The notes beneath the pieces were generated by a model. That model did not search any database. It saw nothing but the letters and a program-made list of their open reading frames with translations, and was not told the origin of the DNA. DNA of 64,000 nt from Gracilaria vermiculophylla (lineage: Eukaryota > Rhodophyta > Florideophyceae > Gracilariales > Gracilariaceae). Below, in pieces: positions 1 to 9,420 of the stretch (positions are counted from its first letter, which is position 1; the number at the start of each line of letters is the position of its first letter). The DNA is taken from assembly GCA_019155205.2 (NCBI GenBank), contig JAHNZQ020000308.1:4219858-4283857 (forward strand), in the 5' to 3' direction. The position numbers and the translations under genes are program-made.

Positions 1-400
1 CACGCGCCGCACGCGCCGCGCGCGTGGCTAAACCGCACCCCCCCCCCCCCCCCCCCCCCCGCCCCCGGCCCCCCCCCCCCCCCCCCCCCCCCGCGCCGGC
101 CCCCTGTGGCCCGCGCCNNNNNNNNNNNNNNNNNNNNNNNNNNNNNNNNNNNNNNNNNNNNNNNNNNNNNNNNNNNNNNNNNNNNNNNNNNNNNNNNNNN
201 NNNNNNNNNNNNNNNNNCGCCCCCCGCGCCCCCCCCCGCCGCCGCCCCCCCCCCCCCCCGCCCCCCCCCCCGCGCGCCCCCCCGGCCCCCCCCGCCCCCC
301 CCCCTCCCCCCCGCCGTGCGGAGGCCGCGCCGTGCACTGTGCCGCCACCGTATAACGCCGTTCTCCGCGCCCCCCGTCTTGGGGCGGTGGGCCGTGTCCG
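1..400. repeat. Poly-C rich low-complexity tract around an assembly gap
   Basis: Almost pure C with occasional G, interrupted by 100 Ns at 118-217. The round gap length suggests a placeholder for an unsized gap. The proline- or glycine-rich frames that cross it are compositional artefacts. It lies directly upstream of the TATA box of the first gene. Confidence 0.9.
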
Positions 401-402
401 TA

Positions 403-410
403 CTATAAAA
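403..410 (+). promoter_or_regulatory. TATA box of the C2H2 gene at 668
   Basis: The sequence CTATAAAA lies at the downstream edge of the C-rich tract, about 260 bp before the chosen ATG. This implies a 5' leader of roughly 230 nt. It is the only good TATA motif in this GC-rich upstream region. Confidence 0.5.
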
Positions 411-667
411 GCTCCGGTGCTGTGGCACCCCAGCCGCTTTGGCTTCCTCCTCCTGCGTGCTGCGACTCTCATCCTTGTGCTGTTCCCGTCGCTCTCTCAG
501 CGATTACTCGTGTTCTCGCACACTACAATCATCCTCTACTCGTATCGCCACAGCTTCGCTCGGTGCTGCCCCTGCTCTGCTCGTTGCTGGTCACCGCCTC
601 CCACCCCGCCGCCCTCACCGTATTACGCAATCGCCGTTCATCTCATCAGATGCACCTATCAGCCGCA

Positions 668-1631
668 ATGTCTCGCGATCCTAACGCTCGTGCACCACCC
701 ACAGACTCGGACACCACCGCCCATCGCCCCCCGTCGTCCACCGCCGGGGCGCAGCAACCCCCCACACTTGCACCGCCGCTTCATCACCGCGCATCGCCGC
801 CACCGCTGTCCATTCCGTCACCCGCCGCACTTCCCGCACGCTCAGTGTCTCAAGCGTTCAATGAGGGCAGGACACCTCACGCGCTCCCGTCTCCCCAGTG
901 CGCAACGTACGGCACGCACGTCATGGCGCCGCAACCACCACCGCCGCCATTGCAGCCGACGTACGCGCCGCAGCCCAGTCCGTTGCAGCGACGCTACGCG
1001 CCGTCGTCGTCGCGCAGGGTTGCCATCAACTCGTTGCTCGATGAGAGGGCGCACGCGCACGGCGTGCACGCCTATCAACCAGCGCTGCCGCCCATCTCGT
1101 CGCACATGTCGCCCGCGCGCCCGCACGCTAACTTGTACAACAACCAACTACAAACCAACTGCGTCGCGCCGCACCTGCGCCGCCTGCATATCGGAAAGGA
1201 GAACCGCGTGCGCAAGTGCGGCGGCAAAGCGGGGCGCGTCATTCCGTGCCCGTACCGCGGCTGCCCCAAGACCTTTTCGCGCAACTCCAACTTGAAAGGT
1301 ACGTGAGCGAGAGCGCAGCGACCGCGCGGCGCCGCGACCAAGCTGCGGTTCTGACGCGCCTGTTGCGCCGTTTCTGCCCGCGCTGTGCGAATTGCGCGTG
1401 CGCAGTGCACATGAGGATTCACACGGGCACGTACCCGTTCGGGTGCCACCTGTGCGAGCGCAAGTTCATGTGGTCTTCCAGCCTGCACTGGCACCTCAAG
1501 TGGCACGAGAAGCAGGAGCCGCAGGGTGGCGGCAGCGGGCGCTCATGCAACTGCGCGTGCCCGATGCACGACCGCACGTCGCCGGTGTCGCAGGCGAGCA
1601 GCGACGGTGATGGCGCCGCCGCCGCCGGTGC

Positions 1632-1668
<37 letters not shown>

Positions 1669-1716
1669 GCCGCCGCTGCCGCCGCCGCCGCCGCCACAGG
1701 CAGTCCGACGCCGTAG
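668..1716 (+). CDS. C2H2 zinc-finger protein, two exons (668-1298, 1406-1716)
   Basis: A probable nuclear DNA-binding protein of 313 residues. The N-terminal 200 residues are rich in Pro, Ala and Ser with no recognisable domain. Two adjacent classical fingers follow: the first is C-x4-C-x12-H-x3-H and the second C-x2-C-x12-H-x3-H, joined by an IHTG-type linker. The intron (1299-1405, 107 bp, GTACGT...CGCAG, phase 1) cuts finger 1 just before its His pair; only splicing restores the finger, which is strong support for it. The C-terminus is a poly-Ala tract coded by GCC repeats. I chose ATG 668 because of its context (GCCGCAATGT); ATG 650 is also in frame, and the frame continues further upstream without an ATG. 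A poly(A) signal AATAAA lies at 1733-1738. The target genes are unknown. Confidence 0.8.
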
Positions 1717-1732
1717 TTGACAGCAGGCGCGC

Positions 1733-1738
1733 AATAAA
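1733..1738 (+). terminator. Poly(A) signal AATAAA
   Basis: A canonical AATAAA 17 bp after the stop codon of the zinc-finger gene. It is the only such motif in this GC-rich stretch. Confidence 0.5.
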
Positions 1739-1739
1739 C

Positions 1740-2476
1740 ATCACTTGGCCAGCAGCTGCAGCGGCGCGTCAGGCGGAGGGCGCACGCGCGGCGGCAAGCG
1801 CGCGCGCTGTAATCGCGCGCGCGCAGCCACCAATCACAGCGGCGCCGCACCGCAGGCAAGCGCGGCGGCGCGCATTCAACAATGCATGCCGCGCGCGGCC
1901 GCGCGTTGCGCCCGTCCCATTCCTCTCCCCTCTCCCCGCGGCGGCGGCGGCGGCCGCCGCGCCCGTCCGTCCGGCGCCGCGGCCGCCACCGCGCGCGGAA
2001 CACGCCGCCTCGTCGCGCTGCGCGTGCGTCGTTCGGCGGCGCGCCGCCGCGCTGCGCACCGCGTGGCCGCGCCGGTTGCCGCCCAACGCTTCAGCTGCTT
2101 GACTACTCCTTTTACTATCAGCGACGCCGCCGCCGCCAACACCCATCCGCTACGTCTCACGTGTGCGCAGCCTCCGCCGCATGTCTTCGAAAAACAAAAC
2201 ACGGCAATCATCTATGCGCCCCCGCGAGCACGCGCACTCTCACTCCGGCAGCCCAGCGAATGAACAAAAAAGGATATCTGTACACATACAAAAGGCTGCA
2301 GCGTTGCGCAATGCCCCACTTTGACGCTACTGCCCCAAGGCAATGTGTGCTGCTGCCAAACAAGCCGTGCACACACACCGCGCGACACGGCAGTCGTCCC
2401 TCACAGCCAAAGCTTCCACAACGCAGCGTGCACCACTTGACGCGCCAATCGAAACTCAGATCAGAACACAGCGGGT
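1740..2476. other. GC-rich intergenic region
   Basis: GC-rich sequence with CGG/GCC runs between two convergent genes. The long open frames here on both strands lack a good start or any domain and reflect composition. I see no gene. Confidence 0.6.
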
Positions 2477-3378
2477 CTATGTTGTATTGATGACCGGGAT
2501 GATTTCTACGTAATCCTCCACACCTGTTCCCGCCGCCATTAGTCGCAGCACTCCCTCCGCGGTCAGCACATTGGCCACGACAATGAACACCGTCATCATG
2601 AAGTTGTGGTCGAAAATCTTGGGCATGGGGCATTCCGACGGCCATTCCTGCTGCGGGGAGCCCACGCGACAAAGCGGTTCCAGGTACGCCCACAGCAACC
2701 CAAACAGGGCGATGAGCACCAAGCCCGACAGCAGGATGTACGCGCCGTTGCGCCCCTTGAGCCTCCGCGCCATGCGCACCAGGCACGCCACAACCAGCAA
2801 GGAGATGGCGCCAATGATCGCGCCCAGCAGTTCGCGCCGCAGCAAACGGTTGATGTACGGAATGTCCGGCGTGGCGCTCAGCTGCGACGAGAAGATGAAC
2901 GACGAGAGCAGCACGTTGGAAACGGCGAGCACGTACGCAACGGCGCGTCGGCTGTTCTTGTTCGGCTCGGGCACGGCGACCACCACTGCGGCGGGAACGC
3001 AAAAGGCGACGGCAATGACGACGCAGATGACGCACATGATGGCCAGATACAGCGAAAAGTAGCCCTGGTACGTTTGCTCGGACAAGCCCAGGAACAGGGA
3101 GGCGCCGGCTTGAAACAGAAAGATTGTGCCAAAGTATCGCGCTACGCCGGAGTGCGTTCCCGGTTCAACGGACTTTGCCTGCATGATCTGCGGGACGGGG
3201 CGGCGAAACAAGGCGCGGGAGGCGGTGGCGCACGGTGTGTCAGAGACAGACAAGCCGGACGAACGAAAGGCACAAAGAGAGAAGAAGGGCGCTAACGTAC
3301 AACCGCGAAGAACAACAAGCTTTCCAGGAACACGAGGTACAGCGTGACCTGAAAGGCTGGCGAAAGATCAACGGCCAT
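2477..3378 (-). CDS. Multi-pass (about 7 TM) membrane protein, two exons (3301-3378, 2477-3187)
   Basis: A 262-residue integral membrane protein of unrecognised family. Exon 1 codes 26 residues starting MAVDLSPAF and most of a first hydrophobic helix. The intron (3188-3300, 113 bp, GTACGT...CCGCAG, phase 0) joins it to exon 2, which has no good ATG of its own at its 5' end. About six more hydrophobic segments follow, with a charged loop after TM3 and a Cys-containing loop before the last helix. The seven-helix layout is reminiscent of RTA1-like or other small fungal 7TM families, but I see no diagnostic motif, so no function is assigned. The splice is inferred from consensus sites and from recovery of an ATG and a TM helix. 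Confidence 0.7.
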
Positions 3379-3865
3379 GTTGACGCGAACAACAGCAACC
3401 GAAAATGGGGGGATGAGGAAGAGGGAGGAGGGAAAGGAGAATAGAGAATACAAAAGGATAGGGAAAGGGGAGGGGCAAGGGGGAGGGAATTGGTGGGCGC
3501 GGGGGCGGGGGTGGGGATGCGCAACAAGAGATTCGGAGCAGGATGAAGGTGAGATGCGAGCGGCGGGGCGCGGGGGGGAAGCTACCGGCGGCAGCGCGGT
3601 GGCTGGCGGGAGAGTTGCAAGGCGACGCGCGTCGGTGGCGCAGCGGTCGGGTGCGCGGTGAGGTGTTCTGGCTAGAAACAGCTGCGATGGTGGCAGCGGC
3701 GGGGCGTGGCGCTGAGTGTGTAAGCCGTGGCGCGCGCCGCTCGCGCTGCTGCCTAGCGCCGTCTACGTGTCAGGCGCGCGTGCGTCGCGCTTCTGTCAGC
3801 GGCTGTCAGCGCGCGGCCAGCGGCCGGTGGCCGGCGGCCGGCGGCCGGCGTCGTTTACATGCTGG
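3379..3865. other. Purine-rich then GC-rich intergenic region
   Basis: The first 200 bp are strongly purine-rich (GGGA/GAGG runs). The end carries short GGCCGGC-type repeats at about 3817-3852. No gene is seen. Confidence 0.6.
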
Positions 3866-4681
3866 CTAGTCGTCGAGGTGCATGGAGTGCGACCAGTACA
3901 CGTAATCCCTCCAGCTGTCGTGCAGGTTGCGCGGCGGGAACTTCTTCGCGTTGGTCTGCAGCTCAAAATTGGACGGCCGTCTCGGCTCGCGCTTCAGCCG
4001 CATGTCCTTGAGCTCGGCGAGCAGGTAGCGCCCCTTGCGGTGGTTGCACTTGACGCATGCCGTCACCACGTTGTGCCAGTTGGTCTTGCCGCCCTTGCAC
4101 CGCGGAATCACATGATCGAACGTCAGCTCCTGCGTCTCGAAGCGCCGCCCGCAGTACTGGCACGAGAACACGTCGCGAAGGAACACATTGAACCGTGAGA
4201 ACGCCGGCGCGCGCTTGGCAACCTGCTTGTACTCCTTGAGCGACACCACGCTCGGCAGCGCCAACTCCATGCTGGGGCTGCGCACGCCCACGTCGTACGT
4301 CTCCACCACCGTGACGCGGTCCAGAAACACCGCCTTGACAACCTCCTGCCACGGCCACAGACTCAGCGGCATGTACGAAAGCGGCGAGAAGTCAGCGTTG
4401 AGAACGAGCGCGGGGCACGACTCGGGACGCAGCTCCGACGCGTGCCGCACGCTTCTGTCGTCGTCGCCGCCGCCCTTTTTGACGCCGTGCCGCGTGCGCA
4501 CGCGCGTCCACTTCTCGGCGAGCAGCGTGTAGCGCGCCGGCACAGGGCGCGACTTGCGCCGCACGCGAGCCACAATCACTGCCGTGGACGTGCGCAGCGT
4601 GGCGCGCTGCGGCAGGCACGGCAACGCCAGCGGCTGCGCCGCGCCGAACGCCATGGGTACTCCGAGCGCCATGGCGCTCAT
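3866..4681 (-). CDS. HNH endonuclease-domain protein, probably plastid-targeted
   Basis: A 271-residue protein. Residues 1 to about 60 are rich in Ala, Arg, Ser and Thr and poor in acids, as in a plastid transit peptide. The C-terminal half is an HNH nuclease domain: CxxC near residue 174, the DHVIPRCKGG core near 189 with the catalytic-type His, an Asn-rich middle (TNWHNVV) and a second CxxC near 207 that would complete a structural zinc site. This matches the HNH family common in cyanobacteria and kept in algae and plants. The start is the first in-frame ATG (4681); the open frame runs further upstream without one. The gene is head-to-head with the ABC1 kinase gene across about 560 bp. The substrate is unknown. 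Confidence 0.85.
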   Translation of the reverse strand: MSAMALGVPMAFGAAQPLALPCLPQRATLRTSTAVIVARVRRKSRPVPARYTLLAEKWTRVRTRHGVKKGGGDDDRSVRHASELRPESCPALVLNADFSPLSYMPLSLWPWQEVVKAVFLDRVTVVETYDVGVRSPSMELALPSVVSLKEYKQVAKRAPAFSRFNVFLRDVFSCQYCGRRFETQELTFDHVIPRCKGGKTNWHNVVTACVKCNHRKGRYLLAELKDMRLKREPRRPSNFELQTNAKKFPPRNLHDSWRDYVYWSHSMHLDD

Positions 4682-5239
4682 GCTGCGCTGGCGCTCGCCA
4701 GGCGGAGGAGCGCCGGTGCACGCCGAGTGTTGCGCCTGCGGCGCACAAGAAGACGCCCTCACTACAGCGCGCGCCCGCACACAAACGGTTGGCGCACAGC
4801 GAAGCGAGAGGCGCGCGCGCACAGCAGCCAAAACTTTGCTTTACGCCATGATGCACCTTCGCAACGAGAATCGCCCGTCCAAGCGTCGAATCTGCACCGC
4901 CGCGTGGCACGCGTGGCGCGCTGTCATACGCGACGCTTCTTCGCGCGCGCGCCAATCGCGTTGCAGCACCGCCAGATATTTGCCCCGCGCGCCGCCATAG
5001 GCTGCCGCTCCGCGCGCCAGAGCCGCGCCGTTGCGGAGGCGTCTGTGCCAAATGTGTGGTGCGCTCTCCGCGCTGAGATGCGCACCACGCGCCCGCCATT
5101 CCGCGTCTACAGTCGTGCCCACCCGCTCGGCCGACGTTGCCTCCACCTTCAGGCCGTGTGAACCCCGCCCCACCCACTGCTGTCCTTGCGCTTTCGTGAG
5201 CCTTCTCCGTCCCCCCGAGGCCGTCGCAGCGATTTGGCC
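4682..5239. promoter_or_regulatory. Divergent intergenic region between HNH and ABC1K genes
   Basis: 558 bp of GC-rich DNA separates the two outward-facing start codons, so both promoters must lie here. No clear TATA box is visible on either strand. Coupled expression of two probable plastid proteins is possible but is inference. Confidence 0.45.
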
Positions 5240-7270
5240 ATGCCTTCCGCGCTTTTCTCGGCGGCGTTCCTGCCCGCGGCACCACTGACTCCGCAGTCTT
5301 CCGTTCTTAAACCGCCGTCGCAATGCCCTCGCATGGTTCTTGCGGACCGAAACCGTGCCGCCACGTCCACCGCGACCACCAGGCTCGCGAAGCGAGTCAG
5401 GGGCGAGCAGTACATGCCATCGGACTCGTACATCGGCACCCCAGCTCCGGTGCGCTACGGCACTCTTCGACTGGACTATGCACAGCGTTTTCTCGACGAG
5501 ACCCAGCTGCGAAGCCCGCCGCCGCTTGAGACTCGCCGTTCCACGGGGTGGCAGCGGGGCAACACCGTGTCACGTTCCCTCTCCATTTGGAGCTTTATCG
5601 GACGAATACTGCTTCAAAATTGGCTCGATTCCAAGCCTTCTACTTACTGGATGTTTAACAGGACTGAAGCAGCCGTCAAGGACAGGCGCAGACGGCTCGC
5701 TGCCTATTCAAGGGAACAGATTTTGAGGCTGGGGCCGACCATGATCAAAGTCGGTCAACTTGCCAGCACACGTGCAGATCTGTTACCCCCGGAGGTTATT
5801 GAAGAGCTTTCTTCGTTGCAGGACCGTGTGCCTGCGTTTTCGTGGCAGACAGCTGAGCGTTTGTTGAAGGAGCAGTACGGGCGAGAGGTTGCCGAGGTGT
5901 TTGCGTTCTTTGACAAGACTCCCATTGCTGCTGCTTCTTTGGGCCAAGTGTATCGCGCACGGCTTTTCAGCGGAGAGGAGGTTGTTGTCAAGGTTCAGCG
6001 CCCGAAGCTCGAGCGCCTGTTTGACCTCGATCTTAACGCGCTCAAGGTGGTTGCCCGCTACCTGCAAAAGTCGAAGAAGTATGGTGGAAACGGGAGAGAT
6101 TGGGTGGCGATTTACGAAGAAGTGGCCAAGGTTTTATACCAAGAGATTGATTACGTGCGAGAAGCAAACAGCTGTCAGCGTTTTGGAGACAACTTTAGAA
6201 ATGCTGGTATCACCTATGTCAAGGTCCCCAAGGTTTACATGCAGTACACGACCAAAACGGTGCTGTGTTTGCAATATTTGCCCGGTATTAAAGTGACAGA
6301 CAAAAAGACTTTGGAAAGGGCGGGACTCGACCTATCTCTCGTCGCCAATCGACTTGGCAATGCCTTCATTCGCCAGGTGCTGGATTTTGCTTTCTTCAGC
6401 TCTGACCCACATCCCGGAAACTGTGCAATTGGCGCAAATGAATCGATTATCTTTTATGACTTTGGAATGATGGGAGAGCTGAATCCTCGCATCAAGGAGC
6501 GATTAATAGATATCTTGCGTGGTGTGATTGACAAAGATGCGCAGGTGGTCATGGAAGCGCTTGTAGACCTTGACGCTTTGGTGTTGCCGCCGGATCCAAC
6601 TCCTGTCCGCCGGGCGATTCAATATTTTCTTGATTCTGTCGGTTCCCGTCCAAATCGAGATCAGACTGTTGCAGCTATCGGTGATGATCTATATGCAACC
6701 GCATATGACAGACCATTCCGTTTACCAGCCGCCAGTATATTCTTATTGAGAGCATTGTCCACACTGGAGGGATTGGCGAAGACTCTTGACAATGACTTCA
6801 AGTTCTCTGAAGTTGCTCTACCGTACGCCGATGAGATTCTTCGCGAAAGAACGAGCCTGATGAATTCACCACAACAGCTGTTCCGCTCCCTTGTCGCCAG
6901 TCTGATTACTGGTCGCCAGGATCCCGTTTCCCAGGAGTTGACGAAACGAGTTGTTGGTGCAGGGACCGATGCTGTGCGGGCCGCTGGTAGAATTGAAAAG
7001 ATTGAGAAAACACTGTCGCAGCTGGAACGCGGCGATATCAAGCTACGGTCGCGATCAACGGAGACTGAGAAACTGCTCCGAAAGCAGTACTCTTTGACGG
7101 AAAGCACCAATTATCTGTTGTCTACAGGCACTACTGCGCTAGCTGCCACGCAGTTATACGCTGCCGGAAGTTTGGAGCCGGCAGCCGCTATGGCAGTGTT
7201 TTCGGCGGTGTTAGGTATGACGTACTTGAGAAAGTTGGCAAAAATCAACAAGCCCGATCGGTACAGTTAA
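5240..7270 (+). CDS. ABC1/UbiB/COQ8-family atypical kinase, plastid type
   Basis: A 676-residue member of the UbiB family, which in plastids acts on prenylquinone and lipid metabolism around plastoglobules and in mitochondria supports ubiquinone synthesis. Hallmarks in order: KVGQ at about 169-172 with the following LPPEVIEELSSLQD block; the Ala-rich loop AAASLGQVY; the ATP lysine in VVVKVQRP (about 251); the ExD pair in EIDYVREAN; DPHPGN near 388; and DFG near 406. A C-terminal extension of about 200 residues ends in a hydrophobic Ala/Leu-rich segment. Residues 1 to about 90 are Ser/Pro/Arg-rich and suit an organellar leader. The start is the first in-frame ATG. It is more like algal and plant ABC1K proteins than COQ8, but the subclass cannot be fixed by eye. 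Confidence 0.9.
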   Translation: MPSALFSAAFLPAAPLTPQSSVLKPPSQCPRMVLADRNRAATSTATTRLAKRVRGEQYMPSDSYIGTPAPVRYGTLRLDYAQRFLDETQLRSPPPLETRRSTGWQRGNTVSRSLSIWSFIGRILLQNWLDSKPSTYWMFNRTEAAVKDRRRRLAAYSREQILRLGPTMIKVGQLASTRADLLPPEVIEELSSLQDRVPAFSWQTAERLLKEQYGREVAEVFAFFDKTPIAAASLGQVYRARLFSGEEVVVKVQRPKLERLFDLDLNALKVVARYLQKSKKYGGNGRDWVAIYEEVAKVLYQEIDYVREANSCQRFGDNFRNAGITYVKVPKVYMQYTTKTVLCLQYLPGIKVTDKKTLERAGLDLSLVANRLGNAFIRQVLDFAFFSSDPHPGNCAIGANESIIFYDFGMMGELNPRIKERLIDILRGVIDKDAQVVMEALVDLDALVLPPDPTPVRRAIQYFLDSVGSRPNRDQTVAAIGDDLYATAYDRPFRLPAASIFLLRALSTLEGLAKTLDNDFKFSEVALPYADEILRERTSLMNSPQQLFRSLVASLITGRQDPVSQELTKRVVGAGTDAVRAAGRIEKIEKTLSQLERGDIKLRSRSTETEKLLRKQYSLTESTNYLLSTGTTALAATQLYAAGSLEPAAAMAVFSAVLGMTYLRKLAKINKPDRYS

Positions 7271-8303
7271 CTGGGCACGGAACGTCATTTGTGCACGTGT
7301 TGCGCGTACTTTTTGAATACTTGGGGATTTCATTTCCGCCCAGGAAAACAGCAAAACACCCTGATTCTCCCTGATTGTAAAGCAAATAACGCGAGGATAA
7401 TGCTGGAACAAACATCTACGTTTAGCTTTCGTACTTGAGAGGAGCATTTTGCGACAGCCATGATTGACGCGTTCCTAAAATTTCGATTACTTCATCTATT
7501 CCTGTAGCGTACTATGGTTGTGTCGACTTCGAGATGTTCCAATTTTATTGTTAGGGGTTTGTTTGTCAGGCAGCCTGACTCTGACTCTCAAAATTCGATA
7601 CGGAATTTGTACGATTTTGATCTTTGTCAAAAGTTTTTGGAATTGTATGTGATGGGTTTTTGAAGATCGAGTTAGTCCGAGAGCGTCATCTGTTTTTGAT
7701 TTCACATGGTACGTACAATCATGTTCTGCATTCCTGCTTCAAAACACAGGAGGGCCCATGCACCAGCCAACGCTTTAGAGCAGAACCAGACACAACAGCA
7801 TAAAGACCAGCTCACGCGATGAACACCTCAGCCAAAACATGCCTCGACTCTGGCCAGGCTCCTCTTCAACCCAAGCACGTGGAGTGAAGGCCACGAAACT
7901 AATCTAAAGTATTGTATGCAAGCCGACCCCAGGCAGTGATGGACTCCTTGAGCTCGAAGGGCAGAAGCGCTGTTTGGAACTCGAGTTTTTTTTTAAAAAC
8001 ACCAGCGAATAAAAAATCACTGGAGCAAATTTATTGATGAAACATTTTTCCCAGCTAGCTAGCTATCTTCCTCTCTCATGACTAGATGTTTCATCTCACA
8101 GTTAACGTAATTTTATCTTTCTTATCAAACACTCTAAAAATGCCAATGTATTCAAGTGAGGCAAGTCATGAAGCAGACATCGCACACGAGAATAAGTCAC
8201 TGGACAGTTAATATGCTGAAGAATCCATGAATTCGATGCTCTGAAACCTTGACCAACGCAGAGCTAATGGAGACGTTCTGTACATAAGAATGCAGGAAAT
8301 CCC
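7271..8303. other. AT-rich intergenic region
   Basis: About 1 kb of AT-rich DNA with many stops in all frames. A 3' UTR for each flanking convergent gene must lie here. Nothing else is recognised. Confidence 0.6.
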
Positions 8304-8699
8304 TCAGTTGAAAATATTGAAAATACTTCCAAAGTCGGCAGGTGAGGCCGAAGCAGACTGTGGGAATTGAGCACCGAATCCGACAGCAGCTCCAGGGCCA
8401 GCAGCACCCGCGGCAATGTCCTCACCCTTGGCGCCAACTGCACCTGAATCTTTGTTGGCACCAGCAACGACGGCGTTCTCACCAGAAGCAACACCAGCGG
8501 TTCCATCAGCGAGAGTAACAATGATGTCATCGGTCAGCATGGCGGGAGCAGTAGTCGGAGTCGCAGTCGGAGCCGCAGTCGGAGCCGCAGTCGGAGCCGG
8601 AGCATGAGCAGGACCATGGCTCATTACCCTGAAAAAGGCTGGAACTGAGACACCATTGGCGATAGAGAAGACGGCGATAGCGACAATAGTCTTAATCAT
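8304..8699 (-). CDS. Small secreted Ala/Pro/Thr-rich protein
   Basis: A 131-residue protein with a hydrophobic N-terminal signal (MIKTIVAIAVFSIANGVSV). A short tandem PTAA/PTAT repeat follows at about residues 35-53, coded by 12-bp DNA repeats near 8555-8600. The rest is Gly/Ala/Val-rich with a few acids and a phenylalanine-rich end. There are no cysteines and no recognised domain. Composition suggests a cell-wall or surface protein that could be O-glycosylated on the Thr/Pro repeat. A strong TATA box lies 154 bp upstream. The start is the ATG directly before the signal. Confidence 0.65.
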   Translation of the reverse strand: MIKTIVAIAVFSIANGVSVPAFFRVMSHGPAHAPAPTAAPTAAPTATPTTAPAMLTDDIIVTLADGTAGVASGENAVVAGANKDSGAVGAKGEDIAAGAAGPGAAVGFGAQFPQSASASPADFGSIFNIFN

Positions 8700-8852
8700 C
8701 TTTCAGAGTTATGTGAAGTCGAAAAGCGAAAGAAAGATTGCTTAACTCAAAGAGTTGCTTGAAGAGTTGGGGAGAGAGGAGAGAGTAGAGAGAAGAGAAG
8801 TGCTGCTTGATGGTTGAGAGAGGCGGCAAAGAAGTGAACTTCCAATCTTGCG

Positions 8853-8860
8853 CTTTTATA
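8853..8860 (-). promoter_or_regulatory. TATA box of the small secreted protein gene
   Basis: TATAAAAG on the minus strand, 154 bp upstream of ATG 8699. This fits a 5' leader of about 120-130 nt. Confidence 0.55.
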
Positions 8861-9033
8861 GAGTTCTGATGTGAATAAAATCCATGGTAAGGTAGAAGTT
8901 GAGGTCTGGGTTGAAGGTTGCGGGGAAGGCCTCATTCAATTTTGCTTGAGTAGCCCATTGAAACCATTGAAGCTCCGGGACAGCAAAAATGCCATCAAGG
9001 CTGCACATTGATCCTCCCCATGCCCAGCGAGAA

Positions 9034-9420
9034 TCACTGCCGCACCGCCTGACAGAAAAGATGTCTTTTGTTTGCAATTAGAAAATGTCCAAGAAGCCCG
9101 ACGACCAATCCATAAAAGCTGACTAGCACACCTGAGCCGCTTACATTGATGCGCAACGTATTACTTTGTCCAGTAGTGGCTAGGAAGATGGTCAAGTGAA
9201 CGTCACATCGGGCCACAGTCGAGAAACGTGGAGTGACATGATTATTACAATTATTCGCTCCCGCGAGGTCAACATTGATAAGCTTAGGGTCGTATGCGCT
9301 TGACCCGCACTCAGCTCCGGCTCTGTCCGCTTCGTTTTCCAAATTTCGGGTCCTGAAGCAGCATGGTGTCATGCATATTATAAGGGCAGCAAACTTTTGT
9401 TTTTGGGTTCCACGTGCCAT
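9034..9420 (-). CDS. Doubtful small secreted protein, possible intron 9049-9144
   Basis: The frame from ATG 9420 starts with a basic then hydrophobic stretch (KQKFAALIICMTPCC) and carries several cysteines over about 92 codons. It then meets a good donor (GTAAGC at 9144). An acceptor TTTTCTGTCAG ends at 9049. Splicing these gives only four more codons before a stop. A neighbouring frame downstream of the same acceptor is open for about 62 codons to 8856 and looks like protein (many Trp, Phe, Asn), but is one base out of register. It could be a real gene with a wrong splice choice, a gene with a one-base error, or chance. No family is recognised. Confidence 0.3.
   Translation of the reverse strand: MARGTQKQKFAALIICMTPCCFRTRNLENEADRAGAECGSSAYDPKLINVDLAGANNCNNHVTPRFSTVARCDVHLTIFLATTGQSNTLRINVSGSGVLVSFYGLVVGLLGHFLIANKRHLFCQAVRQ

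Noticed and set aside
24..1295. 423-codon frame starting in poly-C and crossing the N gap
   Set aside because: Pro-rich and Arg-rich artefact; the zinc-finger frame at 668 explains the coding signal.
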